From positions 1,054,001 through 1,118,000 of the forward strand of contig JAUZTG010000044.1 of NCBI GenBank assembly GCA_030734395.1: 64,000 bases of DNA, given 5' to 3'. Positions 42,661-55,136 of this stretch are shown piece by piece (the first letter of the stretch is position 1; every line of letters starts with the position of its first letter). The notes beneath the pieces were generated by a model, which saw only the letters and a list, made by a program, of their open reading frames with translations, was not told where the DNA came from and did not search any database. Position numbers and translations under genes: made by a program. This DNA comes from Sarocladium kiliense (lineage: Eukaryota; Ascomycota; Sordariomycetes; Hypocreales; Sarocladiaceae).

Positions 42661-45600
42661 TTAGAACTTCAAGAACAGGAGCTTCTTCCAGAGCGGTGTC
42701 CCCTGAACAACCTCAGAGTTCTCCTCCTTCACGTTATGCTGCCCCACAATCGTCAAGAACACCTGATCCAGCGTAGTTGGACTCACGCTGTAGTGTCCTA
42801 CGCCCAGCATCTCCTTATTCTCCTCGAGAATGACTGCCAGATTGCCGATTGCGCTGCGACTCGTAGATTGAGAGTCACCTGCACTGCCAGGCTGGGTTAT
42901 CTGATCCACATTAGGAGCCTTCCTCGCACGGCGCACATCAGAAGCGCTGACAGAGAAGCGCATTTGCCCGTAGTAGGTGTTCTCCTCCACGTCGGCGGAG
43001 GGGAAAGTCGTGCGAACCCATTCGACTATGCGCCGCATTTCTGCGTCGGTAGTACGTGGCGCCGTTTTGGATACAAGGTGGATGTGGAGTGCATCACCGA
43101 AGCGTTCACGGAGGTTGTCGGGTGTGCCGAGGGCGAGCATACGGCGAGCCATGATACCGGCGCGGCCAGCCAGGGCATCTGCCTCCTCCATGCTGTGAGT
43201 TGTGAGGAGGATAGAGCGACCAGGGACGGTATCTGCGAGCGTCTTCCACATGATGCGCTTAGACGCAGCGTCAAGACCTGACGACGGCTCGTCGAGCAGC
43301 ACAACAGTCGGATTACCCATCAAGGCGATGCCAAGACTGAGTTTACGCTTGTTGCCACCAGACAGAGCATGACCCATACGACCAGCAAACGACTGCAGAC
43401 CGACAGCCTGAAGCACGGCCGTAACATTGTGCTGGACGTCTGGAATGCCGCGGACCTTGGCGTAGAACTCGAGGTGCTCACGAACCGTCATGGTGTCGAG
43501 CGCGTCGACCTGAGGGCATACGCCAAGGTTGCGACGTGCGGCCGTGAGCTGCTTTGTGACTGATGCATCTTCAACAAACACATCGCCTCCATTGTGACTC
43601 GGCTTGATGTCACCACGAATCATCGAAATAGTAGTGGACTTTCCAGCGCCGTTAGGTCCCAGCAGCGCGAAAACTTCGCCACGCTTGATGCCAAATGATA
43701 CGTTCTCGACAGCGGTAAACTTGCCAAAGGACTTGGTGAGATGCTTAACTTTCAGTGGGTACTCGCGAGCGCCACTGCTCTCAACCTGAGTAAGTTCATT
43801 CGCAAGCTCCTCATCAGAGCCCTCTGTAGTCTCGGGAACCTTATTGCGGCTAAACATTCCACGGATAGAGGTTCCAGCCGAGCCACTGTCGAGCCAGAGT
43901 AGAAGACCGAAAAGAATGAAGCTCTGCACAACCAGGTAAAGAATCGGACCGCCGAAGTACAGAATGCCACTTGGATCGGTGGAGATTTCTGTGTCGTCGC
44001 AGGCAACTGAGAACAAGTTCAACGCCAGGAACAGTCCACGCATGGCAGATCCAATGGGGAACAAAGCGGAGATGACAAAGTGTACAATGAGGAGGGTGTT
44101 GTCAATATCTGCGGCGGCGACATATGTGTTGACGCACATATATGCGATAAGGTAGGCAAGGAAGCCAATTGCCTGGAGTGCGGCAGCCCAAGCGTACGTC
44201 GCGAGTTGCGTCTTCGTGAAAAGGGATACAACATAAGCCAGGAGAGTAGCGGCAATGCCGTACAGGAACATTACCACGAAGACGTAGCCGATGTGATACC
44301 AGATATTGGACATTCCAACCCAAATTGCAGTGACCAGAGCTGCGCTGACCAGTACGAAGATGAAGTCGAATAGGAGGTACGAGATCCAAAGTGGGAAGGG
44401 GCGGACACCATTGGAATATTGCAGGCCGCGGACGAATCTCCTTCGTTCGTTGCTGGGATAGAGCGCGAAGAAGGCTGGATACAATGCCAGTGCGAGGCCC
44501 ATGTAAACAATTAAGTTCAGCGAGTCACCTGTGCTTGGGCTGAATGGCACCTCGAACGGGGACCATTGAGTGGAAATGCTGACGTTGGTGCGAAGAACAT
44601 CCAGCAACTGTTGCGCGGTGATGCCGCTGGCGACGAAAAGATTCGCAACGTAGGCGAATGTGGGTGGGTTGTTTTCATCACCTAGCCAAAGTCCAATTGC
44701 GACAGTTGCTCGATCATTCTCAATAGTACGCGTGAAGTTGTCGTATGAATCGACGTACATGATATCTGCAAAGGGCTCATCATCACCAGAGCCACTAGCG
44801 CCGCCGAAGATGGGACCGAAGAGAGCTAAAACGTCGTTGGAGAAACTGTCAGAAGGTCCAGCGAGGAAAGCCAGCCTCTTATCGTCGTCATCGGCTTGTG
44901 TGAATGCATTCTCATTCTCAGAGCGGCTGGCCTGGTCGGCGGGGGAACAGCCTGGTTGATCTTGGCCCTGAATAAAGAGTGATGTCAGGCCAGCAGCGAG
45001 GATGGGCAACAAGAAAGCTAATGCGTATGGCAGCCAGTTGCGTTTCAGAATGGTGAGACGCTTGCCGAAAAGTATTGTTGCTTGCTTGACATAGCCAACG
45101 CGTTGGCCATCCATCAGCTTGAGGCCTTCCCTGTTCGGGGTTGTCATCGAATCATCATCCTCAGCAGCCTTGTCTTTCTCGTTCAGTGTCTTATCGCCGC
45201 CACGGAAGGCTTCTTCATCACGAATCTCCTCTGCAAGTTGGAGGAATACATCTTCAATAGTCGGGCCAGAGAATCGGTAGTCGTGAATGCCTTCAGCTTC
45301 GAGAGACTTGATTACCTCTGCAGCGAGATAGGAGGACGGCGCGATGTAGCTGATCAGATCCAGGGAGTTCTTCTTGCGAACGCCATCAATGTGAGGCAGT
45401 TGTGGGGGAAGGCCGGCGGTCTTGGGCACATGAACTCGGTACCCTCCGCCAAGTCTGTCCTTGAGTTCCACGGACGAGCCTTCAGCACGCAGAGTACCCT
45501 TTGACAAGATCGCGATATGGTCAGCAAGAAGATCAGCCTCGTCGAGGAAGTGAGTTGTCAGGATCAATGTACGACGGCCGCGCTCAGCGAGAAGAATGTC

Positions 45601-47520
45601 CCAAATCTTACGACGGGATAGAGGGTCAATACCACTGCTAACCTCGTCAACGCAGCACACAGCGCTGCCTCCCGTGAGCATCATACCCAACTGAAGCTTG
45701 CGCTTCTGACCGCCGGACAAAGTCTTGGCCAAAGCCTTGCGCTTATGCGACAGATCCACGGCAGCAATCAGATCAACAATCTCCTGCTTGCTTGCGCGCT
45801 GACCTTTGGGTGCCTTAAGTTTGTTGAAAATACGGAGATGCTCCTCGACTGTGAGGTCGTCCCAGAGAACGTTCTTCTGAGGTGCGATACCCAAGCCACC
45901 TGTACCGTCGATAGTGATAGAACCGCTGTTGAGCTTGTTCAGGCCGGCAATAGCATCGAGTGTTGTACTCTTGCCGCTACCATTGGCACCAAGGAGTGCG
46001 ATGATCTGGCCACGGCCAGCATTGAAGCTGAGCTCACTAACGGCATGGACAGGTTGGGGTTTGGGACGAAATGGAATCAGACGTGAAAGAAGACTGGGGT
46101 GGTACGTCTTGGAAAACCCTTGAAGCTGAACAGCATTGTCCCCAAGCGCACTCGGGTCGTTGACGATGACCTGACGCCCCTGTGTGGATGTGCCATAAAA
46201 GTATCGTTCGATCAACGCACCAATGAGGGGGTAGACAAAGATCTGGATAATGAGGAAGACCCAGAACACTATAGCAGGGAGTTCCCACGAGCTGTCTGGA
46301 GGGATCTCGGTGAGGCTACCAGGTCGCCGCTTCTCCTCAAAGCGTGAGATGGTGCAGAGGAAGAAGACGAAAGAGCATGGCGCAAACAAGGCAGACAACA
46401 CAGCGACAATGCCCGTGCCTGGATCAGTAAGAGATTGGGCAAGGATGCCAAGGAGCGCTGTGACCAGAACAGCAGTGATGCCACTGAGCTGAGCACGCTT
46501 GAAGAACGACGCGTACATGATCGACATGGAAGCCATTGAGATACCGCCAAGTAGCGTAAAGATGAGAATGATGCCGAGGTTGGTATTTGAGTAAACTCCA
46601 GACTTGACAATGACCGAGCCAATGATCCAAGCTGGTGCGTAGATCAGGGTGAACGAAAAGTGGTGGGCGACGATACGGGCAGCGAGTGCCATCCACGGCT
46701 TCCGCACTGGCATCATGGCGTCGATCAGCTGCGACATTCCCGACTCGCGTTCAGTCGCAATAAAGCCCGTCATGTGGTAGGTGATCCATAGAACGGCCGA
46801 GAGGAAGAGCACGCCCATAAAGTTGATGATAGCCTCGTGGAAGATTTGGCGAATGCGCTGTTCGCGTTGCTCCTGGGTGCGGTCCGTGAAAGGCATCTCT
46901 CGGGTATTTTCGAGAACGCTGGAGTCTGCAGTATCGTTTAGGCTTGCAATGATGCCATCAATGGTGCGTTGGACCGGTAGGATGTAGACCTGAACCGGGT
47001 TGTCGTTGTCATCAATCTCGACACGGACTGGGCTGCTGGCAAATTCGGCGTCTGTTCGGATGGTGTAGTTCCAGATGTTGCCGTCACCCTCACTCGGGGA
47101 AGAGTACATGATAATGGCGCAGAAGCAAGTCGTGACACCACGCAAGCTGCTGCGACATTCACGGTAGATGTCGTCCTCATTCCGCACGCGGATGACCTGT
47201 GTCCCAGTCCCAGAATCATCGACTTGGTCCTCGAAGCGGCTGAGAGCACGGTCAATATCGCCTCCGGAAAAGCCATTGTTGACGAGAATGACCTTGTCGC
47301 GGCCAGATGAAGCTTCGAGTGCATTGGCGAGGGAACGAACAGGCCGAGCATCACCGATACCGAAGGTTGCTGGTGGGACGAAGAGGTTTCTGGAGAAGGC
47401 GAAGAACGAGCAGAGGAAGAGTGGCAGGAGGAATGCCATCCAGACGCAGAGAATGGCATGTCGGAAGAGCAGCCATCGAAAGTTCTTCTTCATAAGAGTC
47501 CATGTTTGGCTGATGAGCAT
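42661..47520 (-). CDS. ABCA-type full-size ABC transporter, 1619 aa
   Basis: A single exon; the first ATG is at 47520 (the frame is open three codons further to a TTG). The order TMD-NBD-TMD-NBD is visible. TMD1 starts with helix LFRHAILCVWMAFLLPLFLC, a large extracellular loop follows, then more helices. NBD1 has Walker A GANGSGKST, signature LSGGQKRKL and Walker B AVCCVDEVSSGID. NBD2 has GPNGAGKST, LSGGNKRKLSLG and VVLLDEPSSGLD. The large loop after the first helix of each half and the absence of PDR motifs place it in subfamily A, whose members move lipids. Fungal ABCA proteins are few per genome and poorly studied. No introns in almost 5 kb is unusual here compared with the neighbours. 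Confidence 0.95.
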   Translation of the reverse strand: MLISQTWTLMKKNFRWLLFRHAILCVWMAFLLPLFLCSFFAFSRNLFVPPATFGIGDARPVRSLANALEASSGRDKVILVNNGFSGGDIDRALSRFEDQVDDSGTGTQVIRVRNEDDIYRECRSSLRGVTTCFCAIIMYSSPSEGDGNIWNYTIRTDAEFASSPVRVEIDDNDNPVQVYILPVQRTIDGIIASLNDTADSSVLENTREMPFTDRTQEQREQRIRQIFHEAIINFMGVLFLSAVLWITYHMTGFIATERESGMSQLIDAMMPVRKPWMALAARIVAHHFSFTLIYAPAWIIGSVIVKSGVYSNTNLGIILIFTLLGGISMASMSIMYASFFKRAQLSGITAVLVTALLGILAQSLTDPGTGIVAVLSALFAPCSFVFFLCTISRFEEKRRPGSLTEIPPDSSWELPAIVFWVFLIIQIFVYPLIGALIERYFYGTSTQGRQVIVNDPSALGDNAVQLQGFSKTYHPSLLSRLIPFRPKPQPVHAVSELSFNAGRGQIIALLGANGSGKSTTLDAIAGLNKLNSGSITIDGTGGLGIAPQKNVLWDDLTVEEHLRIFNKLKAPKGQRASKQEIVDLIAAVDLSHKRKALAKTLSGGQKRKLQLGMMLTGGSAVCCVDEVSSGIDPLSRRKIWDILLAERGRRTLILTTHFLDEADLLADHIAILSKGTLRAEGSSVELKDRLGGGYRVHVPKTAGLPPQLPHIDGVRKKNSLDLISYIAPSSYLAAEVIKSLEAEGIHDYRFSGPTIEDVFLQLAEEIRDEEAFRGGDKTLNEKDKAAEDDDSMTTPNREGLKLMDGQRVGYVKQATILFGKRLTILKRNWLPYALAFLLPILAAGLTSLFIQGQDQPGCSPADQASRSENENAFTQADDDDKRLAFLAGPSDSFSNDVLALFGPIFGGASGSGDDEPFADIMYVDSYDNFTRTIENDRATVAIGLWLGDENNPPTFAYVANLFVASGITAQQLLDVLRTNVSISTQWSPFEVPFSPSTGDSLNLIVYMGLALALYPAFFALYPSNERRRFVRGLQYSNGVRPFPLWISYLLFDFIFVLVSAALVTAIWVGMSNIWYHIGYVFVVMFLYGIAATLLAYVVSLFTKTQLATYAWAAALQAIGFLAYLIAYMCVNTYVAAADIDNTLLIVHFVISALFPIGSAMRGLFLALNLFSVACDDTEISTDPSGILYFGGPILYLVVQSFILFGLLLWLDSGSAGTSIRGMFSRNKVPETTEGSDEELANELTQVESSGAREYPLKVKHLTKSFGKFTAVENVSFGIKRGEVFALLGPNGAGKSTTISMIRGDIKPSHNGGDVFVEDASVTKQLTAARRNLGVCPQVDALDTMTVREHLEFYAKVRGIPDVQHNVTAVLQAVGLQSFAGRMGHALSGGNKRKLSLGIALMGNPTVVLLDEPSSGLDAASKRIMWKTLADTVPGRSILLTTHSMEEADALAGRAGIMARRMLALGTPDNLRERFGDALHIHLVSKTAPRTTDAEMRRIVEWVRTTFPSADVEENTYYGQMRFSVSASDVRRARKAPNVDQITQPGSAGDSQSTSRSAIGNLAVILEENKEMLGVGHYSVSPTTLDQVFLTIVGQHNVKEENSEVVQGTPLWKKLLFLKF

Positions 47521-50342
47521 GGCGGGCAACAGGTGCTCGCCGAGGCGAGACTTTGTACTAGGAGGAAGTCAAATAGGACGAAAGAAATCGAGTCCAGGTG
47601 CGGAGTAAAGGCGACTTCGAGAATAGAAGAAAGACGCAGAGAAGGAGAGGACGACGTGGACGTCTTGTGTCACACGTCGATAAGGCGAGTCTTTTCGAAT
47701 AGAACAACCGCCGATGTGACACAACAAAGACACAGTGCTGTGAGGCCAGATAAGTAGGAGGCCCAAGAGGTCAATAAATACAATGCGAAGGTTACTGGTG
47801 CATCACCACAAGCCCCACATCCCTGCAGATCCAAGGAGAGGTGTATCTGGAGCAAAGGGCCAGGAGTTGGGGTGCAATAAAGAAATGAATGAAGCAGAAA
47901 GTGTCACGACGCAGCGATGGAACGAGACTTGACGACGACGACGACGACGACATTCGGCTTGGTCCCAGTCTCTTGGCTCCCGCGGCGCTGCGCGACCACG
48001 ATAGCGTGACTTGTACCTTGAGTGTGGCGGAGTGCAGGAAAGGGTACTTAGTCTGCTAACGAGGTAGCGCATATGCAAGCCAGTGTTTGCTGGACGGACA
48101 CCCACGCACGCCCCTTGAGACGAGCATTACGCCCAACGTTGGTGATGGCTTTTGGCATCAGTCAATTTTCCAACGGTTCCCGTCCCGGAGCGAATCTTAG
48201 CTGCAGAACCCATAGATGAGCTTAATTCGCATGTGCTGACCTTGCTTGTCAACGTCTTGGTGCCCGCGTCAGCAGCCTCTCTAAGCCCCCCAAGCCTCAA
48301 CGCGCCCAATGATAAACAAGCCACAAGACATTCCTCCATACAGTTAACGACTCGGTTCCAGGTTGATGCGATCGCTACGAGCACTGTTTCTGCATGTCTG
48401 ACGGGATTCGGACCCATGCTGATCTCCGACCTCCGCCTAGCCAAGAGCTCAGCCTCCCTTGTCCACCACCCTAACACGCGTGTTTTTTTCGCTGGCGCTC
48501 GAAAGAATTCCCGTTTTGAGATGTTTAGTGTCTTAGCTGGACCAAATATGCTAATTAACCTTTTCGTGTGGTCTTGTTCCAGATGAACGACGAGGGTTCG
48601 TCTACCTTGTGAGCTCCTAGTAAGCGAACAAGGCGATACCATAAGGTAATCCGAATCATCAGACTATATCCCTAGGTCGGACTTGCGAGTCTATTTCAAT
48701 TGCAAGATTCATCCGAAACAAATTTAAGAGACCCCGAAAAAAAAAAGTCTATGACACGCATCCCCCCGCCCCCAAGCATTTGCCAAGTCGCAACCCTCCT
48801 CGGGTGCCGTAACCCCCCGCGGAAACACAACTGGGGCTCGACAGTGCCCACCGTCCAATCCCCGTCCGTTCAACCCCAGGCCTTCATTAGTCTTACCTCG
48901 TCCGCGGACAGACCATTGCCCGATGGCAACAGACTATGGCTTGTAGCACATTACATTACAGGTGAGAGGCTGTGCCATGGCTGCACCGACAAGACGGAGA
49001 CCGTGACATGGCAGATAAGAACACGGAACACGCGTGTTCGGTCAGGGGACGGCCGGGCGTCGAAGGACTCGACTGATGCCTCTAAACCCGCGCAATACGG
49101 TAACATTCGAATCAAATCCTGGAACGGGCATTCCAGGTCAAAACCGCAAAAGGCGATGTCAAGAAATCCTCCGTTGTCGGTCTCTCCCTCTCTCTCTCTG
49201 CAGGGTCCTGCCACACCCCTTAACCGAAAGGGTCCATTTACCACCTTCAGGCCCCACGCGCGCGCGTGTGCACTTGGATGATAGCCTGGAGCATCAACCC
49301 TTCACATGCACACAACAAGTGCTCTTCTCCAGGGCTTGACAGAGTGGGATATTCTCGCGTTATAATACGTCCGTCTGAGAAATCACGTGGCGCCTTTCCT
49401 GGCAATGCAATGCTGCAATAGGGTAAGATGTGTGTCTCGTGCCTCTTAGGCCCTGGCTGCAACATCCGAATCTGGACATAAGTCGCGGCTCCAGCTCTAC
49501 AGCTAGATCTGACGTCACCTGCGGTTCCTTGTCTGTCAGTTTCGCTTTTGGGCGCTGCTGAGAAATATTTCCAGCCTCACGTTGATCAAAGTGACGTGCG
49601 TCACCGTCTTCTTTATTGCCAGGTGCCTGTGACTCTCGGTCGTGGTCTGTCTCTGACAAGCTTTTCAGGGATGGCTGACAGACGCGTCGAGAGGCTTAGC
49701 CAACACATCAAATCCTTCATCCTACCATACTACCTCAGATCTCGCCGAATCAGGGTCCATCTTGGCCATGTACCCCAGGCTTGATACTTCATGGCTGGGC
49801 GATCGGCCAACACTCGCCCGAGTTGGGATAATTGTCCAAACCATTCACGCTTAGTATACATGATAAGACACTTCTAGGACGGAATAGGCCAGCTGAATTC
49901 AAGTTAGGCCATGACATACCCTGAAGGAGCTGAATCCTAGATACGCATAATATGTTGAGCTAAGTGAGTGAGATTACGCTCGCTAATCTCTAAACAGAGC
50001 CAAGAATCGTAAATCGTCGTCACATTCACGAGAAACGCTTATTGAATACTTGTGAAGGGCCACTTAGAGTCAGTGGCGACAGCTTCACTGCTGGGATTCA
50101 AGGTAGGTAATGAACTACTCAGCCTGGGTTAAAGGATCGTGATGACTAGATGAAGCAATGTCTTTCGACGCTCGTTTCAGGAACAAACAAGAGTTTTCTT
50201 GTGACATCACTTTCGATGAGGACATTTGAAAACTATTTAATCAATGGTTCACTCATCTAGAAGCTCTCCTGCTGGATCAGACACACTTTCACTCTCACTC
50301 CATTACAAAGCTTTTTTCCCTACAATTTCAAACATACTCATC
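47521..50342. other. Gene-poor region of about 2.8 kb between the ABC transporter and a secreted protein
   Basis: The first part is the ABC promoter. Frames at 48127-48642 (minus) and 48152-48586 (plus) mirror each other and match no family. It holds a (GAC)7 tract at 47931-47951 and A- and CT-rich simple tracts at about 48,738 and 49,185-49,200. Confidence 0.4.
47931..47951. repeat. (GAC)7 trinucleotide repeat
   Basis: Seven exact GAC units lie in the ABC transporter's upstream region, about 410 nt from its ATG. Confidence 0.9.
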
Positions 50343-51106
50343 ATGCATACCGGACTTACTATCGGCCTTGCGCTCGCTTTTGCGGGAGTCTCGAGTGCCT
50401 TCCCTCAGAACTACGTCTCGACGCCTCAGTGGCAGCCTGGCTGTGACTCAGTTGAGTACCGCGATGTCCCAGAGAATGAGCGTGATCCTCACCAGCTGTA
50501 CAAGTTCAAGCAGCTCACAGTGAGTCCCATGACAAACCACTTCTCAAGTCGTTGACTAATGTAGATATCAGAACCCTCTTCAATGCACCACAAACACTGG
50601 CTGCGAGATTGCAAACGTCGACACCAACGGAAAGTCCATTGGCGTGACGGCTGGCATCGATCCCACTGGGGGCTTCATCCCCAACGGTCTCTCCGTCAGC
50701 GAGTACGTTGAGCAAGGCGAGACACAAAACTGCCAGGGTGTTACAGGAGAGGAGATTTGCGTATTCTACCGCACGGCCCACACCATCTACACTGCAGAAA
50801 GCCAGAGTGTGGTAAACTGCAGAGGCCAGGGCGATTGGTCTCGCACGACCATCACTGCGCCTAACTCTGATGGCCTGGGCTCGGGACCTGTTTGCGGCAG
50901 GAACGAGCAATGCAAGAACAAGGGCTATGAGTACTGGAACAACAGTAAGGCAATCATTTCTAGTCCTTGAGGCAGATGCTGACAGTTCGTTAGTGGAATC
51001 TCATAATGGCGGATCAACCTGGGCTAGTGGTCCTACAGACTGGCCATGGGAAGTCGATGTGACTGGTCTCCTGCCGGAAATCGAGCCTGCGCCAAAGGAG
51101 GATTAA
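50343..51106 (+). CDS. Secreted cysteine-rich protein, 220 aa
   Basis: Exons are 50343-50519, 50572-50944 and 50994-51106, with GT-AG introns of 52 and 49 nt; the spliced frame is 220 aa. MHTGLTIGLALAFAGVSSAF is a signal peptide. The mature protein has about eight cysteines, mostly in spaced pairs (CTTNTGC, ENCQGVTGEEICVF-type region, CGRNEQC). The block VSEYVEQGETQNC followed by CVFYRTAHTIYT is a pattern I have seen in other fungal secreted proteins of unknown function. The acidic C-terminus (LLPEIEPAPKED) carries no anchor. A role in the wall or in interaction with other organisms is possible but not shown. Confidence 0.82.
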
Positions 51107-52033
51107 GATGTCGTATGCCGAATGTATAATTGTGTACAGTAATGTCTCGCGCAGGCTGGCCTTTGCGTTCGAGTGTGCTCGTGTTGGCGGAAGTTAGTTG
51201 AAGGTTCTCAAGTAGTTCCTGAGTCAGCTGGCCTGGTACTCGTGTATCAATAGGATCACAAGTTAATGCATCTCATGGATGTTAACCAAGATGTGTATCA
51301 CTCTCTGACGGCATGTGTGGTTGCGGGCCAAATTGCTACAGCACCTATCTAAAGTTTAGCTGTCGAGAAACAGACCAAGTTCATCCGTGCATTCAGGTTG
51401 CTTAGTACTCGTGCCGGGCCCTGGAATGTCTAACCCAGTCCGGCACACCACTACCATTGGGCGTAAGCTAAGCTTTCGTGGACGCCTCCCAGCCCATATG
51501 GAATCCGCGGGAAGTCCGTAATTAGGGGTCTTCGGACCGGCAGATGAGGCCACCCCATACGTATGCTTAGATCACTCGTACCATACGAAGGCTTGGACCG
51601 TTATCGTGGCATCTACTTCGCCACAAATTCAAAGGGGGGGAGGCCTCTTGGGAAGAGAAGCGATACGGGAATGATGGGCCACCTCCAGCGCCGCACTTAC
51701 ACGAGGTCCTACAAATTGCCAGACTTGAAGGTGCGCATTGCGACAGACGCAGGTCAGGTGGCTTTTAATCGGGCCATGGATAACCAACACACGAACGAAA
51801 CCGAAGGGAGACTGTAGGGGCATTCAAGCAGCATGCGGCCCCCAGTCTCAATCCTACAAGCCCGGTCCGCAGTCCGTCAACAACTACCCTTCGGGCTGGG
51901 CTCGAAAAGCAACCGGGAGGGGCTTGTCAACGACCTCACAAACACGCCCTGAGCTGACTAGATTCGAGTCTTTAGGATATTCCGGGTTAAAATCTTCAAG
52001 GGTATCACCGCAATTATATGCCTTCCTCCACCT
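51107..52033. other. Convergent intergenic region, no gene recognised
   Basis: About 930 bp between the ends of the secreted protein gene and the Rad4 gene; no supported ORF. Confidence 0.4.
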
Positions 52034-54545
52034 CTATTCCACCATAAACCCACCACCCCCATAGTCATCCCCTTCATCATCGACCACCATGTCAATCTCC
52101 TCCGAGACATCGCTCTCAGCATCCTGTATCTCAGCCTCCATAATTGCTGCTCGATCAGCCTCCCTTCTCTCCTTCTCATCCGCGCCTGCCCATACCCGCT
52201 CCCTGATCCTCAGCCCCATTAACATCCTCCTCCACATCCTCATCGCCATGGCTCTCCTCCGCTCATCCTCTGCCTCCTGCTCCAAATCGCCCATCGCCTC
52301 GATCGCTGCCCTGACGGCTTCTTCGGCCTCTTTCGCGACGACGACGCCATTCAGTACCGCCGTCCCGTGGCGACCTTTGAAGTCGAATCCTGTCAACGCT
52401 GGCGCATAGTCCACCCCAACCAGGAACGCAGCCTTTGCGGCATGCTCGCCTGTGATATGAACACCACCCCTGGGAACCATGCTCGGTACATATACGTCGA
52501 TATTGCCGAACTTGTTCTTTGGTATCCGACCATTGCGTACCGGTGGAGGCTCGTATTGTTCCGTCTGATCATGTGTGTACATCGGCGTACCGGCGTCATC
52601 TCTCTCATCATCATCCCTATCGTCCGCAAACCGACCGTTGCGTGGCCGAGCCTTCTTCGGAAGCCATTTGGCGGGGATCTCGTTCGGTTTCACCTCCCTT
52701 CCAAGCCTATACCACTTATCTGCGCTTCTAGCTATCCTCACGTCTTTTCTGCGATAGATCTTCTCTAATGGACCCTTATTGCCTGCGCTAACGGTGCCTG
52801 ACGGCATGGCATCAGGCAGCAATACCTCTGCTCGCCGCAAATGGCGTTCAAGGGCATAGATCGGATGGTCTTTAAAGTCTTGTACGTTTCGTGGCATCGG
52901 TTCCCTTGCCTCAACGCCCGCGAGTTCATTGTCTTCGATCTGATCTAGATCTGTTAGAACCAGTCTTCGATAAGGCTTCATAGCCTTTCGCCACCACCTG
53001 TCGCCGCCTTCGATAGCAGTTTCGATTCTGATTCGACGCGTTTTTGCCGCATAAGCCTTCGCGTATCTTCTCGTCACGTCTTTAGCAGTGCCATCCGCAT
53101 CGAACGCGATGACGTACGACATTGCATTCTCGCGGTCTGTTATGGGAGGCTCCAGAGACCTTGGCTTCCAAAATGTGTGAGTGACGACCGCATCCACCGG
53201 CTGCCACTTTTGGTGCCCAACATCTAGAATCTCGACCCAGTAGACCGGGTATGATGATTCTTTCAAGCGTTTGGGTGCCTCGAATGTCGATGATCGGGGT
53301 TTTGGAGGAGAGGGCACAGGCTCGAAGTTATGAGCAGTTGCATTCGGATGGCCGAGTCTACGACGGGCGCTAAGCTTCGTAGATGGCGAGCTTTGAGCGT
53401 TAGTTGCGATCGCCTTATACTTTTCGAGTGCAGCGCGACTCTGCTCTGCCTTCGATTGCTTCGTAGGCGTCTTGCTTGGCTTAGACTTGGGCAAGGTCGG
53501 TGCATTACTGGTACATGCTAGAGGCTGAAGGGAGCACACCAGTCGCACCTGCACGCCAGCTGCTCTGAGCAGTGCGCAATAGAGCTGAGCCCCGACATCT
53601 CGTGAGCCTTGCAGAGTTATCGCAGCCTCTCTAAATGCATCCCGATCCAGGGTTGAGTCCATGTCGGCCGGGGGTTCGTACTACTCCATGAATTAGCCTT
53701 GCTTCAAATACCCTTTATCGTCTTCAACGTACCGCTTCCAAGTCCTCAGGATCCTCTGCCCACAGCGCCCTTCTCAAACCCCTTTCTGTGACCTCGAATT
53801 TCGCCTGCCACATGAGGCTCGATTGCGATAACCCATTCTTTAAACTCTCTGTCCTTCCGAACTGTGAGAGATTCGATCCTGGATTGAGGTACCTGACCAT
53901 TTTCTCGGTCAGATGGGGCCTCAGAATTTCATGCACTTTGCTGTCGTTGCACCAACGGTTCCGCCGCGAAACATGTGCAAGTAGACAGACCAAGTGTGCT
54001 TGATGAACGCGTGCTCTGCGTTCTCGGTCTTCTTTCGTCAGAGCCTTTCTTCGTTCTGCCGATCGTTTCGAAGGCGTGATGGCAGCCTTCTCGGCAGTCA
54101 GGTTGAGCTCGAGGGCTTGAGGTTCTTCAGGTGCTTTCGACGTTGACGTGGAACCGTCTTGGAGCGGAGCAGTAAACAACACGTCCTCGAAGGCAAAACC
54201 TCCGTCATCATCATCCTCCTCTTCATCGGAGTCCAGCTCCATGGTTTGTACTGTCGCCGGTGGAAGCGGCACATCCTCAAATGCAATATCCTCATCATCT
54301 TCGTCGTCCTCTCCCTCGTCCGCTGCATTTTTGACATTCTTTCCGGAGCTCGGGGTTGCATTTCCTGGCACTTGTCTCGCTGCGTCGCCATCATTGCGAC
54401 GTCTTCGTTTCAACGGTCTTTCTGGCGTCTCACTTGTTTCCCCAACACCCGCTTCAGCCAGCATTTCCTGCAAGAATGCCGGGACTACATTGTCACTCTG
54501 TGTTCCAGATGCTGCAGGCTGTCTTGGGCGTCTTCTCGCGACCAT
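52034..54545 (-). CDS. rad4: XPC/Rad4-family nucleotide-excision repair protein, 819 aa
   Basis: Exons are 54545-53733 and 53680-52034, with a 52-nt GT-AG intron; splicing reads EDLEAYEPPADMDSTLDRDA. The family recognises helix-distorting DNA damage in complex with Rad23. The N-terminal 130 residues are basic and then highly acidic (DEGEDDEDDEDIAFEDVPLP). The transglutaminase-like region spans about 170-480 (LYCALLRAAGVQVRLVCSLQ, YPVYWVEILDVGHQKWQPVD). BHD1 begins at about HPIYALERHLRRAEVL, BHD2 covers EKIYRRKDVRIARSADKWYR, and BHD3 is NKFGNIDVYVPSMVPRGGVH with GVDYAPALTGFDFKG. The length fits fungal Rad4 proteins. Some fungi have two Rad4 paralogues, so rad4 is used as a family-level symbol. 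Confidence 0.94.
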
Positions 54546-55136
54546 TATGCTGGTCTTATGTGCGCATGTTGAGCATGCATGAGTGTCCAGTGAGAAGTGA
54601 GATGCATGAGCTGGCTGGCGTCCACCGTGAATGAAGCTACGTCACTTTCGTGTCGAATACACGTGATTCGTTGGTGCATCACCACTGCTGGGTTCATACT
54701 ACCCTAGAGCTCTCAGAATTTGATGCTGTTCGCCAAGATCACAACATGGCTACTAAATTATATGATACTGGAAATTTACAAAAAAAAAATTCAATATCAA
54801 TACTGTCTTTGACTGTTTGGGCCGTGTTTTAGTCAAAAACATCATCGGCTTGACATTCTCTGTATAAGACTAACCCTCTGCCGGTTGGTGATCCTATCGT
54901 GTGAAGGGGTGGAACGGAAGAAGTAAGCCTATAGACTACAACTTTGCGTGAACGCAATGAACCGTGTACTTGAGAGAGAAAAATGGTTAAGAATTAGTTC
55001 ATCAACCCCTCGTGGCCAGCTTCCATACGACATTGTCGGGGACAGCTCGCTGACTTCTACGCTTTGTGGCACCTAAGATGCAGATACATTCATTGAGGGC
55101 GCACTGCAGGTATATGGTGTAAAGCATCCGCGTCAT
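54546..55136. other. Intergenic region, no gene recognised
   Basis: The promoter of the Rad4 gene and the 3' side of the next regulator; an A9 run lies at about 54,780. Confidence 0.4.

Noticed and set aside
48127..48642. Mirror-image open frames on both strands
   Set aside because: Neither has a known domain or a coherent spliced form; mirrored open frames are common in GC-balanced non-coding DNA.
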